From Acidobacteriota bacterium (GTDB taxonomy: Bacteria > Acidobacteriota > Blastocatellia > Pyrinomonadales > Pyrinomonadaceae), in assembly GCA_019639135.1 (NCBI GenBank), contig JAHBSL010000004.1, positions 124,001 to 188,000 of the forward strand: a DNA stretch of 64,000 nt. Direction: 5' to 3'. Below, in pieces: positions 9,594-16,537 of this stretch. Position 1 is the first letter of the stretch; the number at the start of each line of letters is the position of its first letter. Below the pieces are notes generated by a model. That model did no database searches. It was not told the DNA's origin and worked only from the letters and a program-made list of their open reading frames with translations. The position numbers were made by a program, and so were the translations under genes.

Positions 9594-9657
9594 GAGTGCG
9601 CGATTCATCGCGTCCTATTTAGTGCCCCACTAGCGATACGCGATAAATCGCGCACTC
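9594..9657. repeat. Palindromic repeat upstream of sugE
   Basis: 19-bp arms, GAGTGCGCGATTCATCGCG at 9594-9612 and its reverse complement with one mismatch at 9639-9657, flank a 26-bp centre. The left arm is identical to the inverted right arm of an element inside the large oxidoreductase gene (26401-26456), and both copies are preceded by GTTCA. This is therefore a dispersed element rather than a gene-specific regulatory site. Confidence 0.85.
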
Positions 9658-9663
9658 AAAACA

Positions 9664-10653
9664 TTACTTAACGACGGTTATGTCCCGCGTCGTCGAATTA
9701 TACCCGCCGTTATCGACGACGTTTCCGTCCTTATCGACGAGTTCGAGTTTGATCGTGTGCTTGCCGGCGGTCCAGCCCGCGAGCCAGAGCGGTGCCCATT
9801 TTTCGATCATCTTCGGTTCGCCGCCGTTCACCGAATAGCGGACGCGGTACTCGCCGCCGTCACCGACTAGCTTCGCGTTGGCGAGCCAGAAGTCGATCAT
9901 TATCGGGTCGGCATCCGCTCCCTTGTATTCGCCCTTCGGCCGGCTGTAGGTGAGCAACGGTTTGTTGACGTCGATCGCTCCGCCCTGCGAGGCCGGCATA
10001 TCCTTGCCTTCGGGGGTTGGTGCGGCGTTGGCGTTCGAATTGGCGTTCGCTACGGGAGCAGCATTCGCGTTTGCATTCGACATCTGCTGGCCGTTGTTTG
10101 CGGTCGCGGGCAGGTCAAGGTTCGCCCCGCCGTTCTTCACCGTAAACTTCACAACGTCAAAAGCTTCCTCGTTCTTATAGCTTTCGTGCCACGGCCGCGA
10201 GGCGAAGACCCGCAGCGTATGCTCACCATCCGGGACGTTGCGGAGTTCGAATTCCTGATCGATATTGTAATAGGCCTCGTAGGGCTGGTTATCGAGTATG
10301 ACGTGAATGTGATTGCCCATCTTCGTCTCAGGGTCCATTCCCGGCTTGTATCCCTTCAGGTCACCGCCGACAACGAGTTGAACGCGTACCGTTGAGGACT
10401 CGACCGTCGAGCCATCGACCGGAGCCGTGATGCGGACCATCGGAGCGGCTGCATCCTGCTCGCCGCGGGCGGCCATCATGTCCTTGATACGCTGAGGCAC
10501 TTCGGTTTCCGTAAGCGTCAGCGGGCCGGCCGGTGCGGCGTTCGTGTTAGCCATGTTGCCATGGTCGTGGCCCGAGTGGTCCTCGGTGCTCGAGCCGCAT
10601 GCCGCCGCGAATGCGGCCACCGTGATCATCGTAAAGATAAGCAATTTTTTCAT
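9664..10653 (-). CDS. Lipoprotein of unknown function, Asn/Ala-rich linker
   Basis: A 329-residue exported lipoprotein. The start is the ATG at 10653 because GGGAGGAAATT lies directly upstream; an in-frame ATG 27 bp earlier overlaps the lipB stop and lacks a ribosome site. The signal peptide ends at a lipobox-like AAAC (MKKLLIFTMITVAAFAAAC). A His/Asp-rich DHSGHDHG stretch follows and might bind metal. Two beta-rich domains are separated by an NANANA-type linker near residues 200-225. The first has 'GNHIHVILDNQPYEAYY' and 'PDGEHTLRVFASRPWHES', the second 'WLAGWTAGKHTIKLELVDKDG'. Function is not known. Confidence 0.75.
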   Translation of the reverse strand: MKKLLIFTMITVAAFAAACGSSTEDHSGHDHGNMANTNAAPAGPLTLTETEVPQRIKDMMAARGEQDAAAPMVRITAPVDGSTVESSTVRVQLVVGGDLKGYKPGMDPETKMGNHIHVILDNQPYEAYYNIDQEFELRNVPDGEHTLRVFASRPWHESYKNEEAFDVVKFTVKNGGANLDLPATANNGQQMSNANANAAPVANANSNANAAPTPEGKDMPASQGGAIDVNKPLLTYSRPKGEYKGADADPIMIDFWLANAKLVGDGGEYRVRYSVNGGEPKMIEKWAPLWLAGWTAGKHTIKLELVDKDGNVVDNGGYNSTTRDITVVK

Positions 10654-10676
10654 AATTTCCTCCCAATAATTCAATT

Positions 10677-11357
10677 TCATGCAGCAGAAGCGACCGGGAC
10701 TTCTAAATCCCCAGTCACCTCTGCAACACCAAATACATCAACAAAATTCCTGATCAGCCGATCTTCGACCTCGGCCATCGAGACCTCGCGGCCGAGCAGC
10801 TTTTCCATCGAGGTAACCGGCTCGCCCTCGCAGGCGATGATCCAGTTAAAGTAACTGAGGTCAGTGTTTACATTGAGAGCGAAGCCGTGGGTCGTTACCC
10901 ATCGCTTGATGTGGATGCCGATCGCCGCGACCTTGCCCTCGGTGGTGTGTACGCCGGTCAGCCCGTCGATCCTGAATGCCTCAATGCCGTAATCGGCCAT
11001 CGTCCGGATAAGCACTTCCTCAATATCGCGGACGTATTTATGCACGTCCTCGCGGTCGGGCGAAAGGCTGATGATCGGGTAGCCGACCACCTGGCCTAGC
11101 CCGTGGTAGGTCACTTTGCCGCCTCGGTCGGTCTCGAAGACCTCGGCACCGATGCTTTTGAGCACTTCGGCGGTTGCCAGAACCCCCGATTCCTTTGCTC
11201 GGCGTCCGACGGTATAGGTATGCGGATGCTCGAGCAGGAGCAGGTAGTCGCGGACGCGGCGCTCGATAACCTCCCGTTCGAGCTCTTTCTGGATCCCGAG
11301 AGCGGTGCGGTAATCTTGACGCGCAAGGCGTCGAACCTCAAGCGTGCGATTTAGCAT
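10677..11357 (-). CDS. lipB: Octanoyltransferase LipB
   Basis: Transfers octanoyl from acyl-carrier protein to lipoyl domains, the first step of lipoate assembly. The 226 residues show the LipB/BPL fold motifs 'HPHTYTVGRRAKESG', 'GGKVTYHGLGQVVGYPII', 'GKVAAIGIHIKRWVTTHGFALNV' (catalytic Lys region) and 'WIIACEGEPVTSM' with the acyl-accepting Cys. The usual 'PCG' at the active site reads 'ACEG' here. No lipA is visible in the window. Its stop overlaps the region just upstream of the lipoprotein gene, so the two may be co-transcribed. Confidence 0.92.
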   Translation of the reverse strand: MLNRTLEVRRLARQDYRTALGIQKELEREVIERRVRDYLLLLEHPHTYTVGRRAKESGVLATAEVLKSIGAEVFETDRGGKVTYHGLGQVVGYPIISLSPDREDVHKYVRDIEEVLIRTMADYGIEAFRIDGLTGVHTTEGKVAAIGIHIKRWVTTHGFALNVNTDLSYFNWIIACEGEPVTSMEKLLGREVSMAEVEDRLIRNFVDVFGVAEVTGDLEVPVASAA

Positions 11358-11409
11358 CTACGTCTATGATAAGATTTTCGCATAGGATTTTACAGGACGG
11401 ACAAAATCA

Positions 11410-11934
11410 ATGACCAAACGCTTCGCACTACTGCTCGCCTTCATTCTGCTCGGTTCAGCCGTGGCCGCCGATGCCCAAACGCGTCGGACGACCCGCCGGA
11501 CCACGCCGCCGAAGGTGGTAACAAGCTCTACGCTGCCGGCAAATGCCGTAGCCGAGCGAAAGGCTGGGGCTGAAAAAGCCGCCGTCCAGATCAAGAACGT
11601 CAGCCGGTTCATCTTTCTGCTTGGCGGCGTTGCAAAGGGCATTGAGGACATCGACAAGGACCCGCGGGCAAACCGGGCGGCGAAAGACGCGAACGAGACC
11701 AACAAACGGGAGCTTGTACAGGCGATCCGAAACCTGGAAGCCGGCCTCCAGGCTCTTGAGATTGAGTTCCGGACGAAGGAAACGCTAAAGAAGCACGTCC
11801 CGATCATCGGCGGCATCACCGAGCTTGCCCGAACCTCCGGAGACCTTGCCGCGGCGGGACGTTTGACCGAGGCCGGCCGGCCGCTACTCGATGTAGTTGA
11901 AAAACTCTCGGACACGCTCGTTGCGATGCCCTAG
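11410..11934 (+). CDS. Exported alpha-helical protein of unknown function
   Basis: A 174-residue protein with a clear signal peptide (MTKRFALLLAFILLGSAVAADAQ). The remainder is helical and charged, with no cysteines and no catalytic motif I recognise. A TTRRTTRRTTPP stretch follows the signal peptide. Its 3' end overlaps the convergent redoxin gene by 4 bp. It is divergent from lipB across a 52-bp gap, which must hold both promoters. Confidence 0.65.
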   Translation: MTKRFALLLAFILLGSAVAADAQTRRTTRRTTPPKVVTSSTLPANAVAERKAGAEKAAVQIKNVSRFIFLLGGVAKGIEDIDKDPRANRAAKDANETNKRELVQAIRNLEAGLQALEIEFRTKETLKKHVPIIGGITELARTSGDLAAAGRLTEAGRPLLDVVEKLSDTLVAMP

Positions 11935-12593
11935 GGCTTTTGGAGCTTTGGCCCGGCGGTCGCGGGGTCGCATGCCTCGACCAGCTCGCTGCGGGCGCTC
12001 AACAACTCACTTCCCGTTTCGAGCCCGAGCTTTTGCCGAATGAACTTTTCGGCCTCGGGCTTTATCATTTCGCCGTTGATGATCTTTGGCCGCGTAACGA
12101 GCACGTCGCCATCGGGCATGACCGAGGCGGGATCGATGAAGACGTACCACGGCGTTCCCCATTTGCGCATGTCGCCTGCCTCGCGGCGTTGGGCAAAATG
12201 GACCGTCTTTTCGCGGTCGGCCTGTTTATCTGATTCATAGACCGACGGGAAGGTGAGCTTCTTCTGTTCGAAGTGTTCGCGCATTTTCCGCACCGAATCG
12301 TATTGGCCGACTCCGATGATCGAGAGGCCCTTGTCGGCGTATTTTTCGTGAAGCTCGCGGACGAACTCCACGTCGTGTGCCCAGTTTGGGCACCACGGAG
12401 CCCAGTAAACCACCATCACGAACTTCTTGCCTTTGACGAACTCGCGGAGATTCGTCTCGCCCTCGCCGTTGAGGTTCCGCAGCGTCCAATCCTTGTAGGC
12501 AAAGTTGCCGTCTATGATCGGCGCCTGCTCGTTCTGTGCAAATGCGGCGGCCGCAGCCGCGAGGATGACGAAAAGTATGGATAAACGCTTCAT
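11931..12593 (-). CDS. Exported TlpA-like redoxin with a CxxW active site
   Basis: A 220-residue thioredoxin-fold protein with a signal peptide (residues 1-20, ending AFAQ). The redoxin core is recognisable from 'FVKGKKFVMVVYWAPWCPNW' to 'GLSIIGVGQYDSVRKMREHF'. The usual CxxC is C68-P-N-W71, so the resolving cysteine is missing and the protein cannot do standard dithiol exchange. It may act through a single Cys, or have a binding role. The tail beyond residue 195 is variable and ends LQKP. It lies 60 bp upstream of the PepSY gene's stop on the same strand. Confidence 0.75.
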   Translation of the reverse strand: MKRLSILFVILAAAAAAFAQNEQAPIIDGNFAYKDWTLRNLNGEGETNLREFVKGKKFVMVVYWAPWCPNWAHDVEFVRELHEKYADKGLSIIGVGQYDSVRKMREHFEQKKLTFPSVYESDKQADREKTVHFAQRREAGDMRKWGTPWYVFIDPASVMPDGDVLVTRPKIINGEMIKPEAEKFIRQKLGLETGSELLSARSELVEACDPATAGPKLQKP

Positions 12594-12653
12594 ATAAACC
12601 GCCTTGAAAAGATCATTGTCTCAGACGCTGTTGCATAAACAAAAGTTGCAGTC

Positions 12654-13181
12654 TCACTCTCCATGGCCGACCTCCGCGAATTGTTTTTGCCGCCGACCGA
12701 GTAAACGCCCGCTCCAATAGACAACGTTGAGGTAAATGCCCGTCAGCACCGAGAGCGTCGCGATCCCGGAAAGAACGAGCAGCATCGGCACCTGCCAGCG
12801 GCCGGCGAAGAAATAGAAATGCGCCTCGCGGAAGAAACGCGTCCGGGCCGTAGGCGGCTTTGAGAATTCGGCTACGCCGGTCTCGGCGTCGATAAATATC
12901 GAATCCGCCCCGAGCCCGCCGATCGACTGATATTGCGGCCGGCCGTCCTTCATCAGAAGGGTCAGCGCCGTTGTCGGGAGTTCGCGTCCGGCGAGCCGGT
13001 TCGCGCTTGCGATCGCCTCGGCCGGCGAAATGCGGACATGCTCTGCCGCGATATTTTCGACCACGCCGCCCTCGACCGCGTTCGGGAGCGAGTAAAGAAA
13101 TCCGCTCGCCGCCCAGCCGAGCAGCGGAATGGCGGCCGCGAGGCCGAGCAGAAGATGCAGTTTGTAGATAAAAGCTCGCAT
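12654..13181 (-). CDS. PepSY-domain membrane protein
   Basis: A 175-residue protein with an N-terminal membrane helix (HLLLGLAAAIPLLGWAASGFLYSLP), a periplasmic PepSY module ('ISPAEAIASANRLAGRELPTTA' and 'FIDAETGVAEF') and a C-terminal helix (VPMLLVLSGIATLSVLTGIYLNVVYW). The layout resembles half of a PepSY_TM protein of the kind found beside iron or siderophore uptake genes, but no such neighbour is present. The ATG at 13181 is preferred over an upstream GTG (13202) because the family begins MRxFxYKLHLxxG. Confidence 0.7.
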   Translation of the reverse strand: MRAFIYKLHLLLGLAAAIPLLGWAASGFLYSLPNAVEGGVVENIAAEHVRISPAEAIASANRLAGRELPTTALTLLMKDGRPQYQSIGGLGADSIFIDAETGVAEFSKPPTARTRFFREAHFYFFAGRWQVPMLLVLSGIATLSVLTGIYLNVVYWSGRLLGRRQKQFAEVGHGE

Positions 13182-13274
13182 ATTAAAAAGCCAGATTAAC
13201 ACACCCGCCGGCCGCTAAATTTGGCCCCGTGCGGATTAAATTCGGAGTGCGACTATGCTAATCTGAGAACACTT

Positions 13275-13700
13275 ATGAGTGCTCCGACAGTTACCGAGAT
13301 CTTCAAGCGTGCGCTTGAGCTTCGCGAAAAGAACCCGAACGCCGATTACCCGGCCCTCAAGTCGCAGTTGATCGGCGAATATTCCGGCAAGCCGTTTCCG
13401 GACACTGCCTATCTGACCATCCCCGAATACGACAACATCGTGCCGGAAGAGGACTGGACCGCCGGGCTGCCCGTGACGCTCCGCGGCATTCAGAACGAAG
13501 ATTGGAACGACGTCATTCATGGCATCATCATCAGCCTTGAGCAGGTCGAGAATTACCCGATCCAATCCGGCCGCGAGGACGACCCTACCAAGGACTGGCG
13601 CAACCGAAGTTCGCGGATCGCCGAGGCCGAGGACAAGGTGACCGAAAAATGGATGCCCGAAGACCTGATGTCCCTCGCCAAACGAAATACTCGTAACTGA
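13275..13700 (+). CDS. Conserved-looking hypothetical protein
   Basis: A 141-residue cytoplasmic protein beginning MSAPTVTEIFKRALELREK at the ATG at 13275; the 18 upstream codons of the open frame look non-coding. It is acidic, with 'PDTAYLTIPEYDNIVPEEDW' and a helical C-terminus 'SSRIAEAEDKVTEKWMPEDL'. I recognise no domain. It is followed 27 bp later by a strong terminator, which supports its being a real transcribed gene. Confidence 0.6.
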   Translation: MSAPTVTEIFKRALELREKNPNADYPALKSQLIGEYSGKPFPDTAYLTIPEYDNIVPEEDWTAGLPVTLRGIQNEDWNDVIHGIIISLEQVENYPIQSGREDDPTKDWRNRSSRIAEAEDKVTEKWMPEDLMSLAKRNTRN

Positions 13701-13727
13701 CCTTCTCTCCGCAGTTTGTGACCAGAA

Positions 13728-13759
13728 AGCGTCTCCGGCCAGGCCGGGCACGCTTTTTT
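13728..13759 (+). terminator. Rho-independent terminator
   Basis: Stem built from AGCGT/ACGCT and CCGGCC/GGCCGG around a one-base loop centre, followed by a run of six T. It closes the transcript of the 141-residue hypothetical gene and marks the left border of the repeat-filled gap. Confidence 0.85.
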
Positions 13760-13800
13760 CTTTTGGGGAGGCTGTTTCATTTTTTAAAAAGGCCATATGT

Positions 13801-13863
13801 CTCTGAAACGGTTGAAACGAATGAAAGAAATGAAATGCCGGAAAGACGTGAAACACTTGAAAC
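13801..13863. repeat. Seven-unit 9-bp-period array (NNNTGAAAC type)
   Basis: Seven consecutive 9-mers in unbroken register. The last five or six bases are nearly constant (TGAAAC, TGAAAG, GGAAAG), while the first three vary between units. Because 9 is a multiple of 3, the stretch stays open in several reading frames and produces artefactual ORFs on both strands. Confidence 0.9.
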
Positions 13864-13898
13864 TCCGTAGTTTTGAGTCGCGGCTTTCGAGAATGCCG

Positions 13899-13931
13899 GA
13901 TTCCAGATTCCAGATTCCAGATTCCGAATTC
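13899..13931. repeat. Heptamer array (AGATTCC type)
   Basis: About four to five units with a 7-bp period (GATTCCA repeated, drifting to GAATTCG). The same unit starts the long heptamer array at 14757. Confidence 0.85.
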
Positions 13932-13938
13932 GAAGATG

Positions 13939-13959
13939 AGCCCTTGCTGACGCGCGGGC
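13939..13959 (+). repeat. Copy 1 of the AGCCCTT...GCGGGC imperfect palindrome
   Basis: AGCCCTTGCTGACGCGCGGGC. Related copies are at 14539-14561 (inverted), 14723-14749, 48368-48395 and 48440-48467. All lie in the two largest gene-free gaps of the window. Confidence 0.75.
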
Positions 13960-14024
13960 CTCCGACACGACATTCCGACTTCCGCATTTCTTTGTGTTCT
14001 GTTTTTCTGTGGGCATCGCGCGTT

Positions 14025-14114
14025 CGCGGAAACGCCGTGAACACCGGAAACATCGCGAACGTCTGGAACGATTGGAACGAATGGGACAGATGGGACAGAT
14101 GGGACATCTGGGAC
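14025..14114. repeat. Ten-unit 9-bp-period array (NNNTGGAAC to NNATGGGAC)
   Basis: Ten 9-mers in perfect register. Early units end GGAAAC, GTGAAC or GCGAAC, middle units TGGAAC, and the last four ATGGGAC or CTGGGAC; two adjacent units are identical. The gradual change along the array suggests stepwise duplication with drift rather than insertion of a fixed element. Confidence 0.93.
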
Positions 14115-14198
14115 AAGCGGCCCGGCTTGGGTCTTGGATCTTTGGCATTCTTTCGCATTGTCAATTGTTAATCGGACCATTGTTAATTGATTAAAAAT

Positions 14199-14254
14199 GG
14201 GCTTTGGGCTTTGATCTTTGATCTTTGGGCTTTGGGCTTTGGGCATGGGTCTTT
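14199..14254. repeat. Eight-unit heptamer array (GGGCTTT/GATCTTT)
   Basis: Eight 7-mers in register: two GGGCTTT, two GATCTTT, two GGGCTTT, then GGGCATG and GGTCTTT. The block pattern of identical pairs implies duplication of pairs of units. Confidence 0.92.
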
Positions 14255-14422
14255 GTTTTTTGCATTTTCGCACTCGATCTTGGCATTCCTTTAAATTGCG
14301 AATTACTAATTTCTAATTATTAATTGTTTAGAATGAAGGTGCTCCGGTCTGCTTCCCGCTGCTCACTTCCTCCTGCTGTCCATTCTCTTAGGCCTTCAGA
14401 CGAAAGTGAATGGTGATCCGTG

Positions 14423-14458
14423 AGAAATGGAAGATATGGATGATATGGAAGGTGCGAG
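14423..14458. repeat. Short 9-bp-period array (GATATGGA type)
   Basis: Three clear 9-mers (AGAAATGGA, AGATATGGA, TGATATGGA) and a degenerate fourth, followed by a short 7-8-bp GTTGCGAA repetition near 14464-14482. Confidence 0.7.
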
Positions 14459-14538
14459 TTATCGAGTTGCGAAGTTGCGAAGTTTTGGGTCCCGGGCCCG
14501 TATCGGAGACCCGACCAAGAGGGAGGGCTCCATCGCGG

Positions 14539-14561
14539 AAGCCTGCACGTCACTAAGGGCG
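14539..14561 (-). repeat. Copy 2 of the AGCCCTT...GCGGGC palindrome (inverted, partial)
   Basis: AAGCCTGCACGTCACTAAGGGCG is the reverse-orientation form of the family seen at 13939 and 14723, with the GCGGGCT arm degraded to GCAGGCT. Confidence 0.6.
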
Positions 14562-14722
14562 TTACATCCAAGTTTGGGACGAGAAGTCGTCGAAGCCGTT
14601 TTACGGTATGAAGGACTTATCAACCAAGAAAAAGGAAACTAAGAAACCGGAACACAGAAGACACAGAAGGAAAGTCAGATCGAGGATACAAACCGGCATG
14701 CCGTATGCCGCCTTGGATGAAC

Positions 14723-14749
14723 CGCCCTTACTTACGTGCGGGCTTGTGC
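14723..14749 (+). repeat. Copy 3 of the AGCCCTT...GCGGGC palindrome
   Basis: CGCCCTTACTTACGTGCGGGC followed by TTGTGC. It is close to the copy at 48368, which ends TTCTGC, showing that the conserved segment extends beyond the palindrome. Confidence 0.75.
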
Positions 14750-14756
14750 ATTGGTG

Positions 14757-14889
14757 GAATTCCAGATTCCAAATTCCAGATTCGCATTCACCATTCACCA
14801 TTCACCATTCACCATTCACGATTCACCATTCACGATTCACCATTAACTATTAACTATTCATCATTCATCATTCCGCATTCCTAATTCCA
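14757..14889. repeat. Nineteen-unit drifting heptamer array
   Basis: Exactly nineteen 7-bp units in unbroken register. The unit changes in steps from GAATTCC/AGATTCC through a CATTCAC/GATTCAC block to CATTAAC/TATTAAC, TATTCAT, CATTCCG and AATTCCA. The array runs into the 3' end of the MBL-hydrolase gene, whose last codons and TGA stop (14861-14863) lie inside it. Confidence 0.95.
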
Positions 14890-15646
14890 GCGTGAGTCCG
14901 TCGTGGGCTTGGAGGATGTCGCAGCGGGGGTTGAAGGGGGTGAGTTCGGTGGTTAGGTCGGTGGCGTCCCATTCGGGGTAGAGGTGGGTGAGGATGGCTT
15001 GGGCGGGCTCGGCACGGCGGATGAGCCACATTGCCTCGGTGAGTTCGAGGTGAGTCTCGACCGGCTTGTTGCGGATGAACGAGCACTCGAGGATGAAGAG
15101 ATCGACGTGGCGGGCGAAGGCGGCGAGCGGTTCGTGGAAGCCGGTGTCTGAGGTAAAGACGAGCGTCCCGCCGGCGGCGTCGCGGAGGTGGATGGCGTGG
15201 CTCTCGGGCGTGTGTGGCGTTTTGGCGGTGACGGCGGTGAGCCCCGCGGCGATGGCGAATGGCTCTGAGGTATCGGTATCTATGACCTCGACCGGAAAGG
15301 GTTGTTCGAGCAGGCGGTAATTGTTAACGCGATCGAAGGCAGCGACGATCTCGCCGATGCCCGCCGGGCCGAAGATGCTGAGCGTCTTTGTTCGGCGGGC
15401 GGTCTCGGGTGCGTACTTGAGCGAAAAAAGCAGCGGAGCGAGCCCGCCGCAGTGGTCGAGGTGAAAGTGTGAGATCCAGATGGCATCGAGCCCGGCCCAG
15501 TCGCAGCCCTCGGCGGGCATCCGGTGAATCACAGACGGGGCACAGTCGAGCAGTACTTTCGCCTCGGGCGCTTCGACCCAAATGACCGAACTCGTCCGCC
15601 GCGGGTGCGGCACCGAGCTTCCCGAACCGAGTATCACGACACGCAT
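14861..15646 (-). CDS. MBL-fold metallo-hydrolase (RNase Z-like)
   Basis: A 261-residue metallo-beta-lactamase-fold protein. The metal-binding motif is HFHLDHCGG and the N-terminus MRVVILGSGSSVPHPRRTS is typical of the RNase Z/ElaC and PhnP branch. Further ligands are in 'FTSDTGFHEP' and the late 'ILTHLYPEWD'. It lacks the RNase Z exosite arm, so it could be a phosphodiesterase rather than a tRNA 3' processing enzyme. The start is the ATG at 15646; the 13 upstream codons are unlike the family. The last residues (LELGMRNDE) and the stop are supplied by a heptamer repeat array. Confidence 0.85.
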   Translation of the reverse strand: MRVVILGSGSSVPHPRRTSSVIWVEAPEAKVLLDCAPSVIHRMPAEGCDWAGLDAIWISHFHLDHCGGLAPLLFSLKYAPETARRTKTLSIFGPAGIGEIVAAFDRVNNYRLLEQPFPVEVIDTDTSEPFAIAAGLTAVTAKTPHTPESHAIHLRDAAGGTLVFTSDTGFHEPLAAFARHVDLFILECSFIRNKPVETHLELTEAMWLIRRAEPAQAILTHLYPEWDATDLTTELTPFNPRCDILQAHDGLTLELGMRNDE

Positions 15647-15712
15647 CAGCCGAATGATAGCAGAGCGGCAGCTTTTTGCCCGCAAGCCCGCGTGGCGTAA
15701 AATCTAGGGCTT

Positions 15713-16537
15713 ATGAACTCCGCACCGCCGGAAGAGCTGGAACTCGAGAAAAAACTCCGCGTGCTTGAGCGGCTCAAGGACCGCCTTGCCGACCGCGAGG
15801 AGGACATGGCCGACCTTCGCGAGGAGCTTGAGCGGTTCGAGGCACGCTATACGATGGAGGTCGGGCGGCTTTATGCGGAGCAGGATGAGATAGATGCCGA
15901 GATCGCCGAAGAGGAGCTAAAGCTCGTCCCCGACGACGAGGAGATAAAGAGGCGGGTCGAGGAGCTTCGCCGGCTCGCGGAGGAATCTGCCGCCCGGCTC
16001 CGCGCCGCCGAGGAGCACGAACAATCAAAGTGGGAACCGACCGCCGAGGCCCGCAAAGCCTATCACGACATCGCCCGTGTTATCCATCCCGATCTTGCTC
16101 TCGATGAGACGGAAAAAGAACGCCGCCACACGTTGATGGCCGAGCTCAATCAGGCATATTCCTCCGGCGACCAGCAGCGGCTCAACAAGCTGGTTGCCGA
16201 GTATCGCGTCAGCCCCGAGACGGTCCGCGGCGATTCGACGGGCGATGCGCTCGTCCGGGCGATCCGGCAGATCTATCAGATAAAGCGGCGGTTTGCCGAG
16301 CTCGATCGTGAGCAACGCGAAGCAGAGGCCTCCGAGCTTTACGAGCTTTTCCGCAAGGCCGAAAGCGAAACGGCCGAGGGCCGCGACCTGCTCAAGCAGA
16401 TGGCCGAGCGTGCCGCAACGCACATCCGCAAATCTGCCCGCCGGCTTGAGAATCTGCGGGCCGTAACCGCCGCACAGGAAGAGCACGTCCGCGAAACCTA
16501 CGGCATGGACATCGGCGAATTCAGGAAGCAGAAATGA
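15713..16537 (+). CDS. Coiled-coil protein with a J-domain-like segment
   Basis: A 274-residue cytoplasmic protein. The first ~105 residues are a long charged coiled coil (LEKKLRVLERLKDRLADREED, EEIKRRVEELRRLAEE). A J-domain-like segment follows, with AYHDIARVIHPDLALDETEK and the HPD at about 125-127, then 'RHTLMAELNQAYSSGD'. The rest is again helical and acidic. HPD suggests it can stimulate a DnaK-type chaperone; the partner is unknown. Its TGA overlaps the ATG of the downstream K+ channel gene, so translation is probably coupled. Confidence 0.8.
   Translation: MNSAPPEELELEKKLRVLERLKDRLADREEDMADLREELERFEARYTMEVGRLYAEQDEIDAEIAEEELKLVPDDEEIKRRVEELRRLAEESAARLRAAEEHEQSKWEPTAEARKAYHDIARVIHPDLALDETEKERRHTLMAELNQAYSSGDQQRLNKLVAEYRVSPETVRGDSTGDALVRAIRQIYQIKRRFAELDREQREAEASELYELFRKAESETAEGRDLLKQMAERAATHIRKSARRLENLRAVTAAQEEHVRETYGMDIGEFRKQK

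Larger units (their letters stand above)
13760..14860. other. Gene-free repeat-rich gap
   Basis: About 1.1 kb between a terminator and the MBL-hydrolase stop. It holds the 9-bp and 7-bp arrays, three copies of the AGCCCTT palindrome, and ACACAGAAG-type 9-mers near 14650-14668. I see no tRNA, CRISPR or transposase. ORFs here (for example 13236-14273 minus, 14427-14642 plus) are explained by the 9-bp periodicity and are not called. Confidence 0.8.

Noticed and set aside
13236..14273. 345-codon minus-strand ORF with Val-Pro and Phe-Gln-Arg repeats
   Set aside because: Created by 9-bp repeat arrays, whose period is a multiple of three and so keeps frames open; it also overlaps a better gene.
14427..14642. 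71-codon ORF MEDMDDMEG...
   Set aside because: Begins inside a 9-bp array and crosses a palindrome copy; no RBS or recognisable domain.
14757..14889. CRISPR array
   Set aside because: Units are 7 bp, with no spacers and no cas genes; it is a microsatellite-like array.
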